Part shown: piece by piece, positions 36,869 to 45,810 of the stretch
How the letters are laid out: the number at the start of each line of letters is the position of its first letter
Numbering within the stretch: the first letter of the stretch is position 1
Assembly (NCBI GenBank): GCA_041396705.1
Contig: JAWKYB010000008.1
Coordinates: 124,001 to 188,000, forward strand
DNA: 64,000 nt
Source: Alphaproteobacteria bacterium
GTDB taxonomy: Bacteria; Pseudomonadota; Alphaproteobacteria; CALKHQ01
Reading direction: 5' to 3'
The notes under the pieces: model-generated
Seen by the model: the letters and a program-made list of their open reading frames with translations, nothing else
Database searches by the model: none
Told to the model about the DNA's origin: nothing
Translations under genes and position numbers: made by a program

Positions 36869-38146
36869 ATGGCCACGCTGGGCGACGTGCTGGCCGCCGC
36901 GCAGGACCATGCCTCGGCCCGCGACGTCGCGGTCACGCTCAACCGCATCTACTTCCTGTTCCTCGACACGGTGAAGGAGGTGCTGGGCAATTCGCGCTGG
37001 CGGGCGAAGCGCGCGGTGGTGCACGCCGCCACCGCGGCGGTGGCGCGCGAAGTGCTGCCGCCGCAGGACCTGTGCGTCCATCTCAGCGACGACCAGTATC
37101 TGCTGATCTTCAGCGACGGCCGGGTCGAGGACCTGGCCGGGCGCTGCAAGCGGCTGGTCGACACGCTGGAGAAGCGGCTGTTCGGCGAGAAGGGCCAGGG
37201 CCGGGTGCAGCTGCGCACCGCCACCGAGGTGTTCGCCGAGCGCGTGGTCGACGACCGCAGCGTCGACCCCGACCTGGCCGGCGCGGCCGACGAGCTGGTC
37301 TGGGACGACGAGATCGAGACCACGGCCCCGCCGGTGCAGGGCGGCTCGATGTTCTCCGACGTCGCGCGGGCGGCGCGGCGCACCAACCTGCTGGAGATGC
37401 TGGGCGACGCCGAGGACGAGTCCGTCGTCTACGACTACCTGCCGGTGTGTCACGTCCGCGAGGGCCGCATCGCCAGCTATGTCTGCCGGCCGCGACGCGG
37501 CGTCGGCATGCTGGGCGAGACCGGCTACGACGTGCTGGGGCCGGCGCCGGAAACGCCGGCGATCAACCGGCTTGACAGCCACGCGATCGAGGAATGCCTG
37601 TTCGCGCTGAAGAAGGTCTGCGACGGCGGCGGCCGGGTCAACATCATGACCTCGGTCCATTTCGAGACGCTGGCCGGCCGCGCCAGCCGGGCCGAGCTGA
37701 AGGCCTTCCTGGCGGCGGTGCCGCGCCGGTTCGCCCGGCTGCTGACGCTGCACCTGGACGCGTTCCCCGACGGCATCCCCGAAGGCCGGCTGGCCGAGAT
37801 CACCGGCGGGCTGACCCAGTGGGTGCGCGGGCTCGCCGCCTCGATCCCGATGGCGGAATGCCCGACGCTGCAGACGCTGGTCCGGCGGGCGGAGCTGTTC
37901 GCCGCCGCCGGCATCGGCATCGTCAGCCTCGACTTCGCCGACGCCGACATGGACGCGGGCAGCGTCGGCCGCGCCGCGAAGCTGGGCGAGGCGATGGCCC
38001 GGCGCAGCGTGGCGGTGGCGGCGGTCAACGTCGGCTCGCGCGTCGCCCTGCGCCAGCTGGCCGCCGGCGGGCTGGCCTATCTCGGCGGCCTGGCCGTCGG
38101 CGCACCGCAGAACCGGCCCGACGCGCCGCGTCCGTTCCGGCCGTAG
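36869..38146 (+). CDS. Degenerate EAL-domain-like protein
   Basis: The 425-residue cytoplasmic protein starts with a helical segment (MATLGDVLAAAQDHAS...) and a ~150-residue region of unknown type (VHLSDDQYLLIFSDG). From about residue 185 comes an EAL-like barrel pattern: YDYLPVCHVREGRIASYVCRPRR, where active phosphodiesterases have the EALLRW motif, later NIMTSVHFETLAGRASRAELKAFL and GIVSLDFADADM. The catalytic Glu and metal residues are absent, so it probably cannot cut c-di-GMP and may bind a nucleotide or another protein. The start is uncertain; TTG or GTG codons further upstream are possible. Confidence 0.6.
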   Translation: MATLGDVLAAAQDHASARDVAVTLNRIYFLFLDTVKEVLGNSRWRAKRAVVHAATAAVAREVLPPQDLCVHLSDDQYLLIFSDGRVEDLAGRCKRLVDTLEKRLFGEKGQGRVQLRTATEVFAERVVDDRSVDPDLAGAADELVWDDEIETTAPPVQGGSMFSDVARAARRTNLLEMLGDAEDESVVYDYLPVCHVREGRIASYVCRPRRGVGMLGETGYDVLGPAPETPAINRLDSHAIEECLFALKKVCDGGGRVNIMTSVHFETLAGRASRAELKAFLAAVPRRFARLLTLHLDAFPDGIPEGRLAEITGGLTQWVRGLAASIPMAECPTLQTLVRRAELFAAAGIGIVSLDFADADMDAGSVGRAAKLGEAMARRSVAVAAVNVGSRVALRQLAAGGLAYLGGLAVGAPQNRPDAPRPFRP

Positions 38147-38470
38147 CCGCGCGCCGCACGCCGCACGCCGTACTGTGGCCGGAGCGCGGGTCCACAGCGA
38201 CCGATGCACCGCCGTGAGCCGTATCACAGTAAAACCCGATAGTGACCGTCGTCACGATTTTCGATAGCCGAATTTGTTTCTTCCTGATCCCAAATTCTTC
38301 CCGGCGCGTAACCGTATCGTCTGTCGAGATCGGCGGCCGTTGTTGCGCAGCCTCGAATATTCGCCGCTGCCGCCCTTGCTCGACCGGCCATCGGCGCGGG
38401 TTCGGCCCGCGGCGGTGAACGGGCCGCGCATGGCCGCGCGACCGACCCACAGCTGGAAAGGAATTGACCG
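38147..38470. promoter_or_regulatory. Intergenic region with an inverted repeat
   Basis: A 324-base gap between two + strand genes. It contains GTGAC-CGTC-GTCAC at 38242-38255, a perfect 5-bp inverted repeat that could be an operator, followed by a relatively AT-rich stretch. No clear -35/-10 pair is seen. Nothing else recognisable. Confidence 0.35.
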
Positions 38471-38866
38471 ATGGAAGCGCAGAATTTCTCGCTGGCCTCC
38501 CTGCTGGCCTTCAACGGCAGCGACGGTCCCGTCCGGGCCGGTTCGGGCGACGACCAAGACAAGAAGCCGACGCCGGGGCAGCGCACGCTCGAAGGCTTCG
38601 TGCTGCAGGTCTATCTGGGGCTGCTGGCCGGTGCACGTGTGGTCGAGGCGGCCACGATCAGGGAGTTCACCGGCAACAACCTGCCGGCATTGGTGTTCGT
38701 CATCACCGATCGAACCGGCAACACCTACATCTACAATCCGGACGACGGCAGTGTCCTGACTCCGGGGGGCACCCTGGACGGGCCCACCGCCTTCTTCCTG
38801 CCCAACGGCGGGTTGCTGCTGGCACCCGGCCTGGCGCGCGGCCCGTTTCCGCAGCAGCCGCGCTGA
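38471..38866 (+). CDS. Hypothetical protein, 131 residues
   Basis: No family is recognised. The N-terminus is polar and acidic (GSGDDQDKKPTPGQ). The centre has a hydrophobic amphipathic region, LEGFVLQVYLGLLAGARVVEA. The C-terminal half is turn-rich and beta-like (VFVITDRTGNTYIYNPDDGS, FFLPNGGLLLAPGL). There is no signal peptide. GGAAAGG lies eleven bases before the ATG. It stands alone between the EAL-like gene and the dehydratase gene. Confidence 0.55.
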   Translation: MEAQNFSLASLLAFNGSDGPVRAGSGDDQDKKPTPGQRTLEGFVLQVYLGLLAGARVVEAATIREFTGNNLPALVFVITDRTGNTYIYNPDDGSVLTPGGTLDGPTAFFLPNGGLLLAPGLARGPFPQQPR

Positions 38867-39033
38867 CCGCGCGGGCGCGGGCGAACCCCGCCGGCCGCCA
38901 TCCGGCATCGGGCGGCGGCCGGATGTCCCGGTGCCGCGCGATGTCGCCGCGCCGTACTTGACGCGGCTCGCCGGGAGTGGTGAACGTCTGTGGCCGGCGA
39001 GAGCGAAGCGCCGGCGACCGGAGGAAAGCCACG

Positions 39034-40839
39034 ATGCCCGACGACAGCACGCCGAATTCCAAGAGGCCGGCCAACGAGCGCGTCCGCTATGACCGCGACT
39101 TCACCAGCACCCGCGCGCGCGACGGCGGGCTGCGGTCGACCGAATGGTTCGGCAAGCTGGACAAGGACGGCTTCACCCACCGGTCGTGGATGAAGAACCA
39201 GGGGCTGCCGAACCACCTGTTCGACGGCCGGCCGGTGATCGGCATCTGCAACACCTGGTCCGAGACCAATCCCTGCAACGCCCATTTCCGCCAGCTGGCC
39301 GACCGGGTGAAGCGCGGCATCTTCGAGGCCGGCGGCTTCCCGCTGGAATTCCCGGTCACCTCGACCGGCGAGATCATGATGCGGCCGACGGCGATGCTGT
39401 TCCGCAACCTGGCCGCGATGGATGCCGAGGAATCGATCCGCGCCAACCCGATCGACGGGGTGGTGCTGCTGGTCGGCTGCGACAAGACCACGCCGGCGCT
39501 GCTGATGGGCGCGGCCAGCTGCGACCTGCCGACCATCGCGCTGTCGGGCGGGCCGATGCTGAACGGCTATTACCGCAACGAGCGGGTCGGCTCCGGCACC
39601 AGCGTGTGGAAATACGACGCGATGGTGAAGGCCGGCCAGATGAGCGTGGCCGAGTTCATGGAGGCCGAGAGCGCGATGTCGCGCAGCCACGGCCACTGCA
39701 TGACCATGGGCACCGCCTCGACGATGGCCTCGATGGTCGAGGCGCTGGGCATCGGCCTGCCGACCAACGCGGCCATTCCCGCCGCCGACAGCCGGCGCTA
39801 TGTGCTCGCCCACATGGTCGGGCGGCGGATCGTCGAGATGGTGCGCGACGACGTGCGCATCTCGCAGATCCTGACCCGCAAGGCGTTCGAGAACGCGATC
39901 CGCACCAACGGCGGCATCGGCGGCTCGACCAACGCCGTGATCCATCTGCTCGCCATCGCCGGCCGCGTCGGCGTCGACCTGACGCTGGACGACTGGGACC
40001 GGCTCGGCCACGACGTGCCCTGCATGGTCAACCTGATGCCGTCGGGCGACTATCTGATGGAGGATTTCTACTATGCCGGCGGCCTGCCGGTGGTGCTGAA
40101 GGCGCTCAGCGACCGCGGCCTGCTGCACGACGACGCGCTGACGGTCAACGGCCTGACCATGGGCGAGAACATCGCCGACGCCCACAACTGGAACCCGGAC
40201 GTGATCAAGCCGTTCGACGCGCCGCTGATGCCGAATGCCGGCATCGCCGTGCTGCGCGGCAACCTCGCCCCCAACGGCGCGGTGATCAAGCCGTCGGCGG
40301 CGACGCCGGCGCTGATGACCCACACCGGCCGCGCCGTGGTGTTCGAGGACATCGACGACTACAAGGCGCGGGTCGACGATCCGGACCTGGATATCGACCC
40401 GACCTGCGTGATGGTGCTGAAGAACTGCGGGCCGAAGGGCTATCCCGGCATGGCCGAGGTCGGCAACATGCGGCTGCCGGAGAAGGTGCTGAAGCAGGGC
40501 GTCACCGACATGGTCCGCGTCTCCGACGCCCGCATGTCCGGCACCGCCTATGGCACCGTGGTGCTGCATACGGCGCCGGAAGCCGCGGTCGGCGGCCCGC
40601 TGGCGCTGGTGCGCAACGGCGACATGGTCACGCTGGACGTGCCGAACCGCACCCTGAGCCTGGGCGTCTCGGACGAGGAGCTGGCCCGCCGCAAGGCCGC
40701 CTGGACCAAGCCCGACATCGACTGGCCGCGCGGCTATCACAAGCTCTATGTCGACCACGTGCTGCAGGCCGACCGCGGCGCCGACCTCGACTTCCTGGTC
40801 GGCAGGTCCGGCGCCCCGACCCCGCGCGAAAGCCACTGA
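39034..40839 (+). CDS. IlvD/Edd-family sugar-acid dehydratase
   Basis: The 601-residue enzyme has the Fe-S cysteines of the family: TWSETNPCNAHFRQLAD, LLVGCDKTTPALLMGAASCD and SHGHCMTMGTAST, plus GGIGGSTNAVIHLLAIAGR and the C-terminal DARMSGTAYGTVVLH. The N-terminal RSTEWFGKLDKDGFTHRSW and overall layout point to the L-arabinonate/D-xylonate-type branch, not to housekeeping IlvD. It would remove water from an aldonic acid to give a 2-keto-3-deoxy acid. It faces the CUT2 importer at 40.9-45.1 kb, a likely functional partner. ATG 39034 follows GGAGGAAAG. Confidence 0.87.
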   Translation: MPDDSTPNSKRPANERVRYDRDFTSTRARDGGLRSTEWFGKLDKDGFTHRSWMKNQGLPNHLFDGRPVIGICNTWSETNPCNAHFRQLADRVKRGIFEAGGFPLEFPVTSTGEIMMRPTAMLFRNLAAMDAEESIRANPIDGVVLLVGCDKTTPALLMGAASCDLPTIALSGGPMLNGYYRNERVGSGTSVWKYDAMVKAGQMSVAEFMEAESAMSRSHGHCMTMGTASTMASMVEALGIGLPTNAAIPAADSRRYVLAHMVGRRIVEMVRDDVRISQILTRKAFENAIRTNGGIGGSTNAVIHLLAIAGRVGVDLTLDDWDRLGHDVPCMVNLMPSGDYLMEDFYYAGGLPVVLKALSDRGLLHDDALTVNGLTMGENIADAHNWNPDVIKPFDAPLMPNAGIAVLRGNLAPNGAVIKPSAATPALMTHTGRAVVFEDIDDYKARVDDPDLDIDPTCVMVLKNCGPKGYPGMAEVGNMRLPEKVLKQGVTDMVRVSDARMSGTAYGTVVLHTAPEAAVGGPLALVRNGDMVTLDVPNRTLSLGVSDEELARRKAAWTKPDIDWPRGYHKLYVDHVLQADRGADLDFLVGRSGAPTPRESH

Positions 40840-40884
40840 GGTGCAATGGGGCTGGCCGGGGGGCGCGCGACAGCGCGCCCGCCG

Positions 40885-41673
40885 TCAGCCGGCCGCCTGC
40901 GCCTGGTCCGCGGTCCTGGCCGTCTCCGGCGTGCCGGTGACGATCAGTTCGAGCACCTCGTGCTCGGTGGTGCTGGCGATATAGCGATCGCCGACATTCT
41001 CGCCGCGCTTCAGCACCATCACCCGGTCGCCGACCTCGAAGATGTCGGTCAGGCGGTGCGAGATGATGATCTGCGCCACGCCGTGCTTCTTCAGCTCGAC
41101 CATCGTCTCCAGCAGGCGCTGCGTCGCCATCACCGACAGATTCGCCGTCGGCTCGTCCAGGATGATGACCTTGGGGTCGAACGAGATCGCCCGCGCGATG
41201 GCCACAGACTGCTGTCGGCCGCCGGACAGGCTCTCGACCTTCTGGTAGACCGAGTTGACGTCGACCTTCAGCCGCTGCAGCACGTCGGTCGCCTCGCGGT
41301 ACATCCGCTTGCGGTCGATGAACATGCCGCGGCGCGGCCAGCGGCCGAGAAAGATGTTCTGGCCGACGTCCAGGTTCCCGCACAGCGCGAAGTCCTGGTA
41401 GATCATCTCGATACCGAGCTCGCGGCTTTCGTGCGGGCTGCGGAAGTGCGTGGCCGCCTCGCCGACCAGGACTTCGCCGGAGTCGCGATGATAGGCCCCG
41501 GTCAGGATCTTCATCAGCGTCGACTTGCCCGCCGAGTTGTCGCCCACCAGGCCCAGGATCTCGCCAGGCCTCAGCACCAGGTCGACGTCGACCAGCGCGT
41601 TGACCGCGCCGAACGACTTGTGGATTCCGCGCATCTCGACGATGGGCTTCGGCCGCGTCGCTGTCTCAATCAT
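40885..41673 (-). CDS. CUT2-type ABC importer ATPase, single-domain
   Basis: The 262-residue ATPase has Walker A GDNSAGKST, IEMIYQDFALCGNLDVGQN, signature LSGGRQQSVAIARAI, Walker B VIILDEPTANLS and the H-loop IISHRL. It is half the length of RbsA-type tandem ATPases and resembles FrcA-like single-domain subunits, so it must act as a homodimer. Its start overlaps the permease stop by eight bases. It is the last gene of a three-gene operon and converges with the dehydratase gene, 45 bases away. Confidence 0.9.
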   Translation of the reverse strand: MIETATRPKPIVEMRGIHKSFGAVNALVDVDLVLRPGEILGLVGDNSAGKSTLMKILTGAYHRDSGEVLVGEAATHFRSPHESRELGIEMIYQDFALCGNLDVGQNIFLGRWPRRGMFIDRKRMYREATDVLQRLKVDVNSVYQKVESLSGGRQQSVAIARAISFDPKVIILDEPTANLSVMATQRLLETMVELKKHGVAQIIISHRLTDIFEVGDRVMVLKRGENVGDRYIASTTEHEVLELIVTGTPETARTADQAQAAG

Positions 41674-43939
41674 GGCTGATCTTCCTTACGGCAGGCCGCC
41701 GCGGCACGATTCTCGCCCACAGCAGGCCAAGCACGTTGGCCTGGCGGATCCAGATGTCGATGAGCACGGCCACGATCAGGATCCCGCCGATGAACGTGTT
41801 CACCCAGTGTTGCGGCAGCGAATAGGACTGGCCGTCGGCAGTGACGATGTTGAGTTGCAGCAGGGCGCGGATCAGCGTGATTACCGCTGCGCCGGCCAGC
41901 GTTCCGATGATGGTGCCGAAGCCGCCGAAGATCGACCCGCCGCCGATGATGACCGCAGCGATCGCGTCAAGCTCGCGGAACTGTCCGGCGACCGGGTTGA
42001 AACTGCGGAAGTAGGCGACGTTGATCACGCCGGCGATGGCCGCGCCGAACGCGCACATCAGCAGTGCGGTGACGCGGATCCGGCGGGTGTTGATGCCGGC
42101 ATAGTCGGCCGCGCGGCGGTTGCCGCCGGTGGCATAGATCTTCTGGCCGAACGGGGTCTGCGCCAGCACCACGCCCGCGACGATGGCCAGCAGCAGCATC
42201 AGGATCGACTGGATGCTGACCACGTCGGCGATGTCGCCGAGCAGCCCGTCCGGGCGCGGGATTTCCAGATACGCCAGTATGTCGCCGACCTTGCGGCCGA
42301 TCAGGTTGAACGGCTCCGCCCAGCCGGTCAGCTGCTGGCCCGCCACGATCCACGAGGCGACCCCGCGTGCGATGTAGAACATGCCCAGCGTCGCGATGAA
42401 GGCCGGCAGGCCGAAGCCGACGGCGACGACCGCGTTGATCGCGCCGGCGGCCAGGCCGGCCAGGATGCCGATCAGCATGGCCGAGCCGGGGTCGAGCCCC
42501 AGCACCTTCAGGCTGTAGGCCGCGGCACTGCCGGACAACGCCAGGACCGCGCCGACCGACAGGTCGATGTCGCCGCAGGCGATCACATAGGTCAGCCCCA
42601 GCGAGAGGATCGCCAGTTCGGTGTAGTTGAGCAGGATGGCGAAGCTGTTGGGCAGGCCGGCCCAGTAGTCCGGGCGCAGGCTGAAGCCGACGATCCACAG
42701 CACGACCACCAGGATGATCGCCAGCGCGTCGCGCCGGACCAGGAAGCGGCCGATGCCGCGGGCGGAAATCGAGCGGTCGGCGGTGACGCTGCCCTTGGTC
42801 TGCGCGCCCTCCGACGCGACGCCGCCGATCTCCGGCACCCGGGGCGGCGGCCGGCGGAGCAGCCAGGCCACGATGCGCTGCGGCACCTTGCGGCGGATGA
42901 CATAGGGCTCGATCAGCACGGCCAGCACCAGCAGCGCGCCGATGAAGGCGGGTATCGCGCCGGCAGGCAGGGTCGACGTCGCCTGGACCTGGACAAGCTC
43001 GCCGTTGACCTCGACCTCGCGGGTGATCGGCACGCCCTCGCGCAGCACCTTGTGCAGCAGCGCCGCCAGCATCGCGCCGAGGTAGCTGCCGAGCACGCGC
43101 CCGCGGCCGCCGAGGATCGAGGCGCCGCCGATCACCACCGAGGCGATCACGATCAGCTCGGTCAGCAGGCCGGCCTGCGAGGTGATGCCCTTGTCCTGCG
43201 CGACGGTCATCAGGCCGGCCAGCGTCGCGCACAGCGAGGAGATGACGTAGGCGCGGATGCGCACCCAATTGGTCGGAATGCCGGCATAGGCCGCCGCCTG
43301 CTGGTTGCCCCCGGTGGCGTATGTCTCGTAGCCCCATCGGGTCTTGGCCAGCACCAGCGCGCCGACCACAACCACGATCAGCGCGATCGCGATCTGATTG
43401 TTGAAGCCCCAGCCGTTGGTCGCGCCAAGATCGAAGAACCAGGCGTTCTCGTCCGCCGCGCCGCGATAGTAGATCGAACGCCCGCCGGTCAGGCCCAGCA
43501 CGATGCCGCGGCCGATCAGCAGCATGGTCAGGGTGGCGATGAACGCCGGCACCCGCAGGAACGTGACCAGCACGCCGTTGGTCAGCCCGATCAGCGTACC
43601 CAGCGCGACGCAGATCACAACCGAGGCCACGACGCCCAGGTCGTACTGGACCGGGTTGAAGCAGATCGAGAAGACGACGCCGATGACGCCGAGCGTCGAT
43701 CCGATCGACAGATCCAGGTCCTTGTTGGCAATGACGAAGGTCATGCCCACCGCCATCACGCCGAAGCGCGCGGAGTCGCGAAGCAGGGCGTGAAACGCAT
43801 CCGCAGTGCCGAAAAAATCCGGGTTGAGCAGCGTGCCGCCGAGGTAGAGCAGTGCCATCAGGCACAACAGCCCGGCCTCCCAGCCGCCGACCAGCTGCAG
43901 CGGCTGGCGTTGGCTCGTTCGGTCAGCAACGATCGACAT
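41666..43939 (-). CDS. Twin-fused CUT2-type ABC importer permease
   Basis: The 757-residue protein contains two complete RbsC-like permease units. The first (~residues 15-350) has MTFVIANKDLDLSIGSTLGV and VPAFIATLTMLLIGRGIVLG; the second (~400-750) has LTYVIACGDIDLSVGAVLALSG and LPAFIATLGMFYIARGVA. Each has about eight to ten membrane segments and its own TYATGGN(Q/R)-type coupling loop. A polar linker near residues 365-400 joins them. The fusion ties both halves of the channel into one chain. ATG 43939, with GAGGAC upstream, was chosen over a longer frame. Confidence 0.9.
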   Translation of the reverse strand: MSIVADRTSQRQPLQLVGGWEAGLLCLMALLYLGGTLLNPDFFGTADAFHALLRDSARFGVMAVGMTFVIANKDLDLSIGSTLGVIGVVFSICFNPVQYDLGVVASVVICVALGTLIGLTNGVLVTFLRVPAFIATLTMLLIGRGIVLGLTGGRSIYYRGAADENAWFFDLGATNGWGFNNQIAIALIVVVVGALVLAKTRWGYETYATGGNQQAAAYAGIPTNWVRIRAYVISSLCATLAGLMTVAQDKGITSQAGLLTELIVIASVVIGGASILGGRGRVLGSYLGAMLAALLHKVLREGVPITREVEVNGELVQVQATSTLPAGAIPAFIGALLVLAVLIEPYVIRRKVPQRIVAWLLRRPPPRVPEIGGVASEGAQTKGSVTADRSISARGIGRFLVRRDALAIILVVVLWIVGFSLRPDYWAGLPNSFAILLNYTELAILSLGLTYVIACGDIDLSVGAVLALSGSAAAYSLKVLGLDPGSAMLIGILAGLAAGAINAVVAVGFGLPAFIATLGMFYIARGVASWIVAGQQLTGWAEPFNLIGRKVGDILAYLEIPRPDGLLGDIADVVSIQSILMLLLAIVAGVVLAQTPFGQKIYATGGNRRAADYAGINTRRIRVTALLMCAFGAAIAGVINVAYFRSFNPVAGQFRELDAIAAVIIGGGSIFGGFGTIIGTLAGAAVITLIRALLQLNIVTADGQSYSLPQHWVNTFIGGILIVAVLIDIWIRQANVLGLLWARIVPRRPAVRKISHD

Positions 43940-43973
43940 GGGCGGTCCTCGCATCCGCGACGCGGGCACGGCA

Positions 43974-44012
43974 GCGGGGCCGCGCAAGGCATGTTGCCCC
44001 GCGCGGCCCCGC
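43974..44012. terminator. Strong hairpin between binding-protein and permease genes
   Basis: GCGGGGCCGCGC (43974-43985) pairs perfectly with GCGCGGCCCCGC (44001-44012), with a 15-base loop. It lies just after the binding-protein stop, inside the operon. Such hairpins usually protect the upstream message and reduce read-through, keeping the binding protein in excess over the membrane parts. No U tract follows. Confidence 0.6.
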
Positions 44013-44034
44013 AATGCCGAGCCTCAGTCCGAGA

Positions 44035-45117
44035 TCAGTTCTCGTAGCGGCTGCCGACCGAACCGACGGTGTCGCCGGTGACCAGCTGCGCCCGGGTGTC
44101 GAGATTGGCGGCGGAGATGCCGCGATCGATCTGCAGGTAGAGCTGCATCACCGGCCAGAAGCCCTGCAGGAACGGCTGCTGGCCCAGCGCACCGGTCAGG
44201 TCGCCGGTGCGCAGCGCCTCCTGCTGTGCCGGGCCGAGGTCGAAGCCATAGGCGCAGATCTGCCCGGTCATCCCGGTCTGGGCAACGGCACTGGCCAGCG
44301 CCGGCGTGAACACGTTGTTGCCGGCGAACGCGCCGACGACGTCGCCGCGCGATTCCATCAGCGAGATGATGCTGTTGACCGGGTCGTTCATGTCGGCCGA
44401 GACGCCGACATTCTCCGGGCCGGCATCGACCTGGAAATTGCCGAGCATGTTGTTGGCCTGCAGCGCGGCAACGATCGCGTTGAAGGCCGAGGTCACGCGG
44501 TTGTTGACCTCGATATTGCCCATCGCGGTGTCGTTCGGCAGGATGATCGAGCCGCCGGTGACCCCGCGGTCGATCAGGCACTTGACCAGCGCTTCGCCTG
44601 CGATCGCGGCCGCGGACGCATCCTGGCCGGTGTGGCTGATGCCGTTGCGGTCGAAGATCGTCGGATCGTACGAGTTGGTCGTGGCGACCGGGATGCCGTT
44701 GGCATATGCGGTCCGGACGATGTCGTCGTAGGCCCCGACCTGCGGGGTCGTCATGATGATGCCGTCAATTGTCGGATCATTGACGATCTGGTTCAGGATC
44801 TCGATCTCGCGCGCCGGGTCGTCGGTCGGCGATTCCGAGCCGAGCAGCAGGATGTTGGCGCCGATCATGTTGCCCGCGACGCGTGCGCCGACGTAGACCG
44901 GATCGAAGAAGCCGTTGCCTGCCGTGTGCGTCACGATGGCGAAGGTGAGCACGCCGTCGTTCGAGTGGAAATCCCTGGTTCCCGGGGCTTCCGCGGCGGC
45001 CGCATCGAAGCTGTAGCCCCCCACCGCCTGCTCCACCGAGCCCGACTGCGCCCAGCCTGCGGTCGTGGTCGCGGCAAGCATCGCCGCCGCTGCAAACACT
45101 GTCTGTCTGCCGTTCAT
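44035..45117 (-). CDS. Periplasmic binding protein of the CUT2-type importer
   Basis: The 360-residue protein has a Sec leader (MNGRQTVFAAAAMLAATTTAGWAQ, cleavage near residue 24). The mature part reads TFAIVTHTAGNGFFDPVYVGARVAG, the RbsB-like first strand and ligand loop. PTIDGIIMTTPQ, IPVATTNSYDPTI and GVSADMNDPVNSI are further sugar-site blocks, and YGFDLGPAQQEAL is near the hinge. ATG 45117 follows GGGAGGAAGC. It is the first gene of the importer operon. Confidence 0.88.
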   Translation of the reverse strand: MNGRQTVFAAAAMLAATTTAGWAQSGSVEQAVGGYSFDAAAAEAPGTRDFHSNDGVLTFAIVTHTAGNGFFDPVYVGARVAGNMIGANILLLGSESPTDDPAREIEILNQIVNDPTIDGIIMTTPQVGAYDDIVRTAYANGIPVATTNSYDPTIFDRNGISHTGQDASAAAIAGEALVKCLIDRGVTGGSIILPNDTAMGNIEVNNRVTSAFNAIVAALQANNMLGNFQVDAGPENVGVSADMNDPVNSIISLMESRGDVVGAFAGNNVFTPALASAVAQTGMTGQICAYGFDLGPAQQEALRTGDLTGALGQQPFLQGFWPVMQLYLQIDRGISAANLDTRAQLVTGDTVGSVGSRYEN

Positions 45118-45462
45118 TGCTTCCTCCCAGTGAGCGGCTGCGCATGTTGATCCCACGCAGCACACAGCCATGGTACAAGAGGAATCATATTATGAATAGA
45201 TGTTGATGTGCGCGTTCGCCGATTTCCAGTGCGACTTTTCCCGACGATTTCGACCCTCCGGCCCGGCGCCGAGCCGGCATGGCCCTGAAACATCAGACAA
45301 ATCCCCGTCGCGACGCGGCGGCATCGGGCGCCATGACGCGGAACGCCCGCTCGCGCGTTGCGTTACGATGGACGGGACGAGCCGGACACGGCTTGGCATC
45401 GTGGCCAAGGCCGCTCATATGTTGCGGCAGGCGGGTCAACAGGCTTTGGGAATGAGCGTTCG
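45118..45462. promoter_or_regulatory. Divergent promoter region, importer and membrane-protein genes
   Basis: 345 bases between two diverging genes. On the minus strand a TATGAT (complement at 45184-45189) in an AT-rich run is a plausible -10 for the importer operon; its -35 is poor. No operator palindrome and no gene is seen. Confidence 0.3.
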
Positions 45463-45792
45463 ATGAAAGCCGGCACGCGGCCGTCCGTTTTCCGCCGCCT
45501 CTTCGACCGCATGGTGCCGTCGAAGCGCCAGCTGGTCGGCAAGACCATCGAGACGGTGCGCTGGGCCGATCGCCGGATCCCGCGTGTTGCGCGCACGGCG
45601 CTTGGCGTGCCGCTGATCATCGGCGGCCTGCTCAGCTTCCTGCCGGTGCTGGGCCTGTGGATGCTGCCGGCCGGACTGGCGCTGGTGGCGCTGGATTTTC
45701 CCCGCTCGCGCCGGCGCCTGCTCGACTGGATCGACCGCCAGGAGGTCAAGCTGCACAACGGCGATTACGACAGCAGGAAGAAGGCGGCCTAG
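45463..45792 (+). CDS. Small membrane protein, PGPGW-type family (tentative)
   Basis: The 109-residue protein has a basic N-terminal half and one or two hydrophobic helices (VPLIIGGLLSFLPVLGLWMLPAGLALVAL). It then has the short tail LDFPRSRRRLLDWIDRQEVK, the pattern of small conserved proteobacterial membrane proteins with a PGPGW-like turn, here LPVLGLWMLP. Function unknown. ATG 45463 was chosen because residues before it have no family character. Confidence 0.6.
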   Translation: MKAGTRPSVFRRLFDRMVPSKRQLVGKTIETVRWADRRIPRVARTALGVPLIIGGLLSFLPVLGLWMLPAGLALVALDFPRSRRRLLDWIDRQEVKLHNGDYDSRKKAA

Positions 45793-45810
45793 GCCCGCCG
45801 CATCGCTGGC

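Noticed and set aside
41525..44047. An 840-codon open frame on the + strand opposite the twin permease
   Set aside because: The predicted protein is an Asp/Gln/Arg/His-rich string without motifs. The minus-strand frame has a clear double permease, so this is a shadow.
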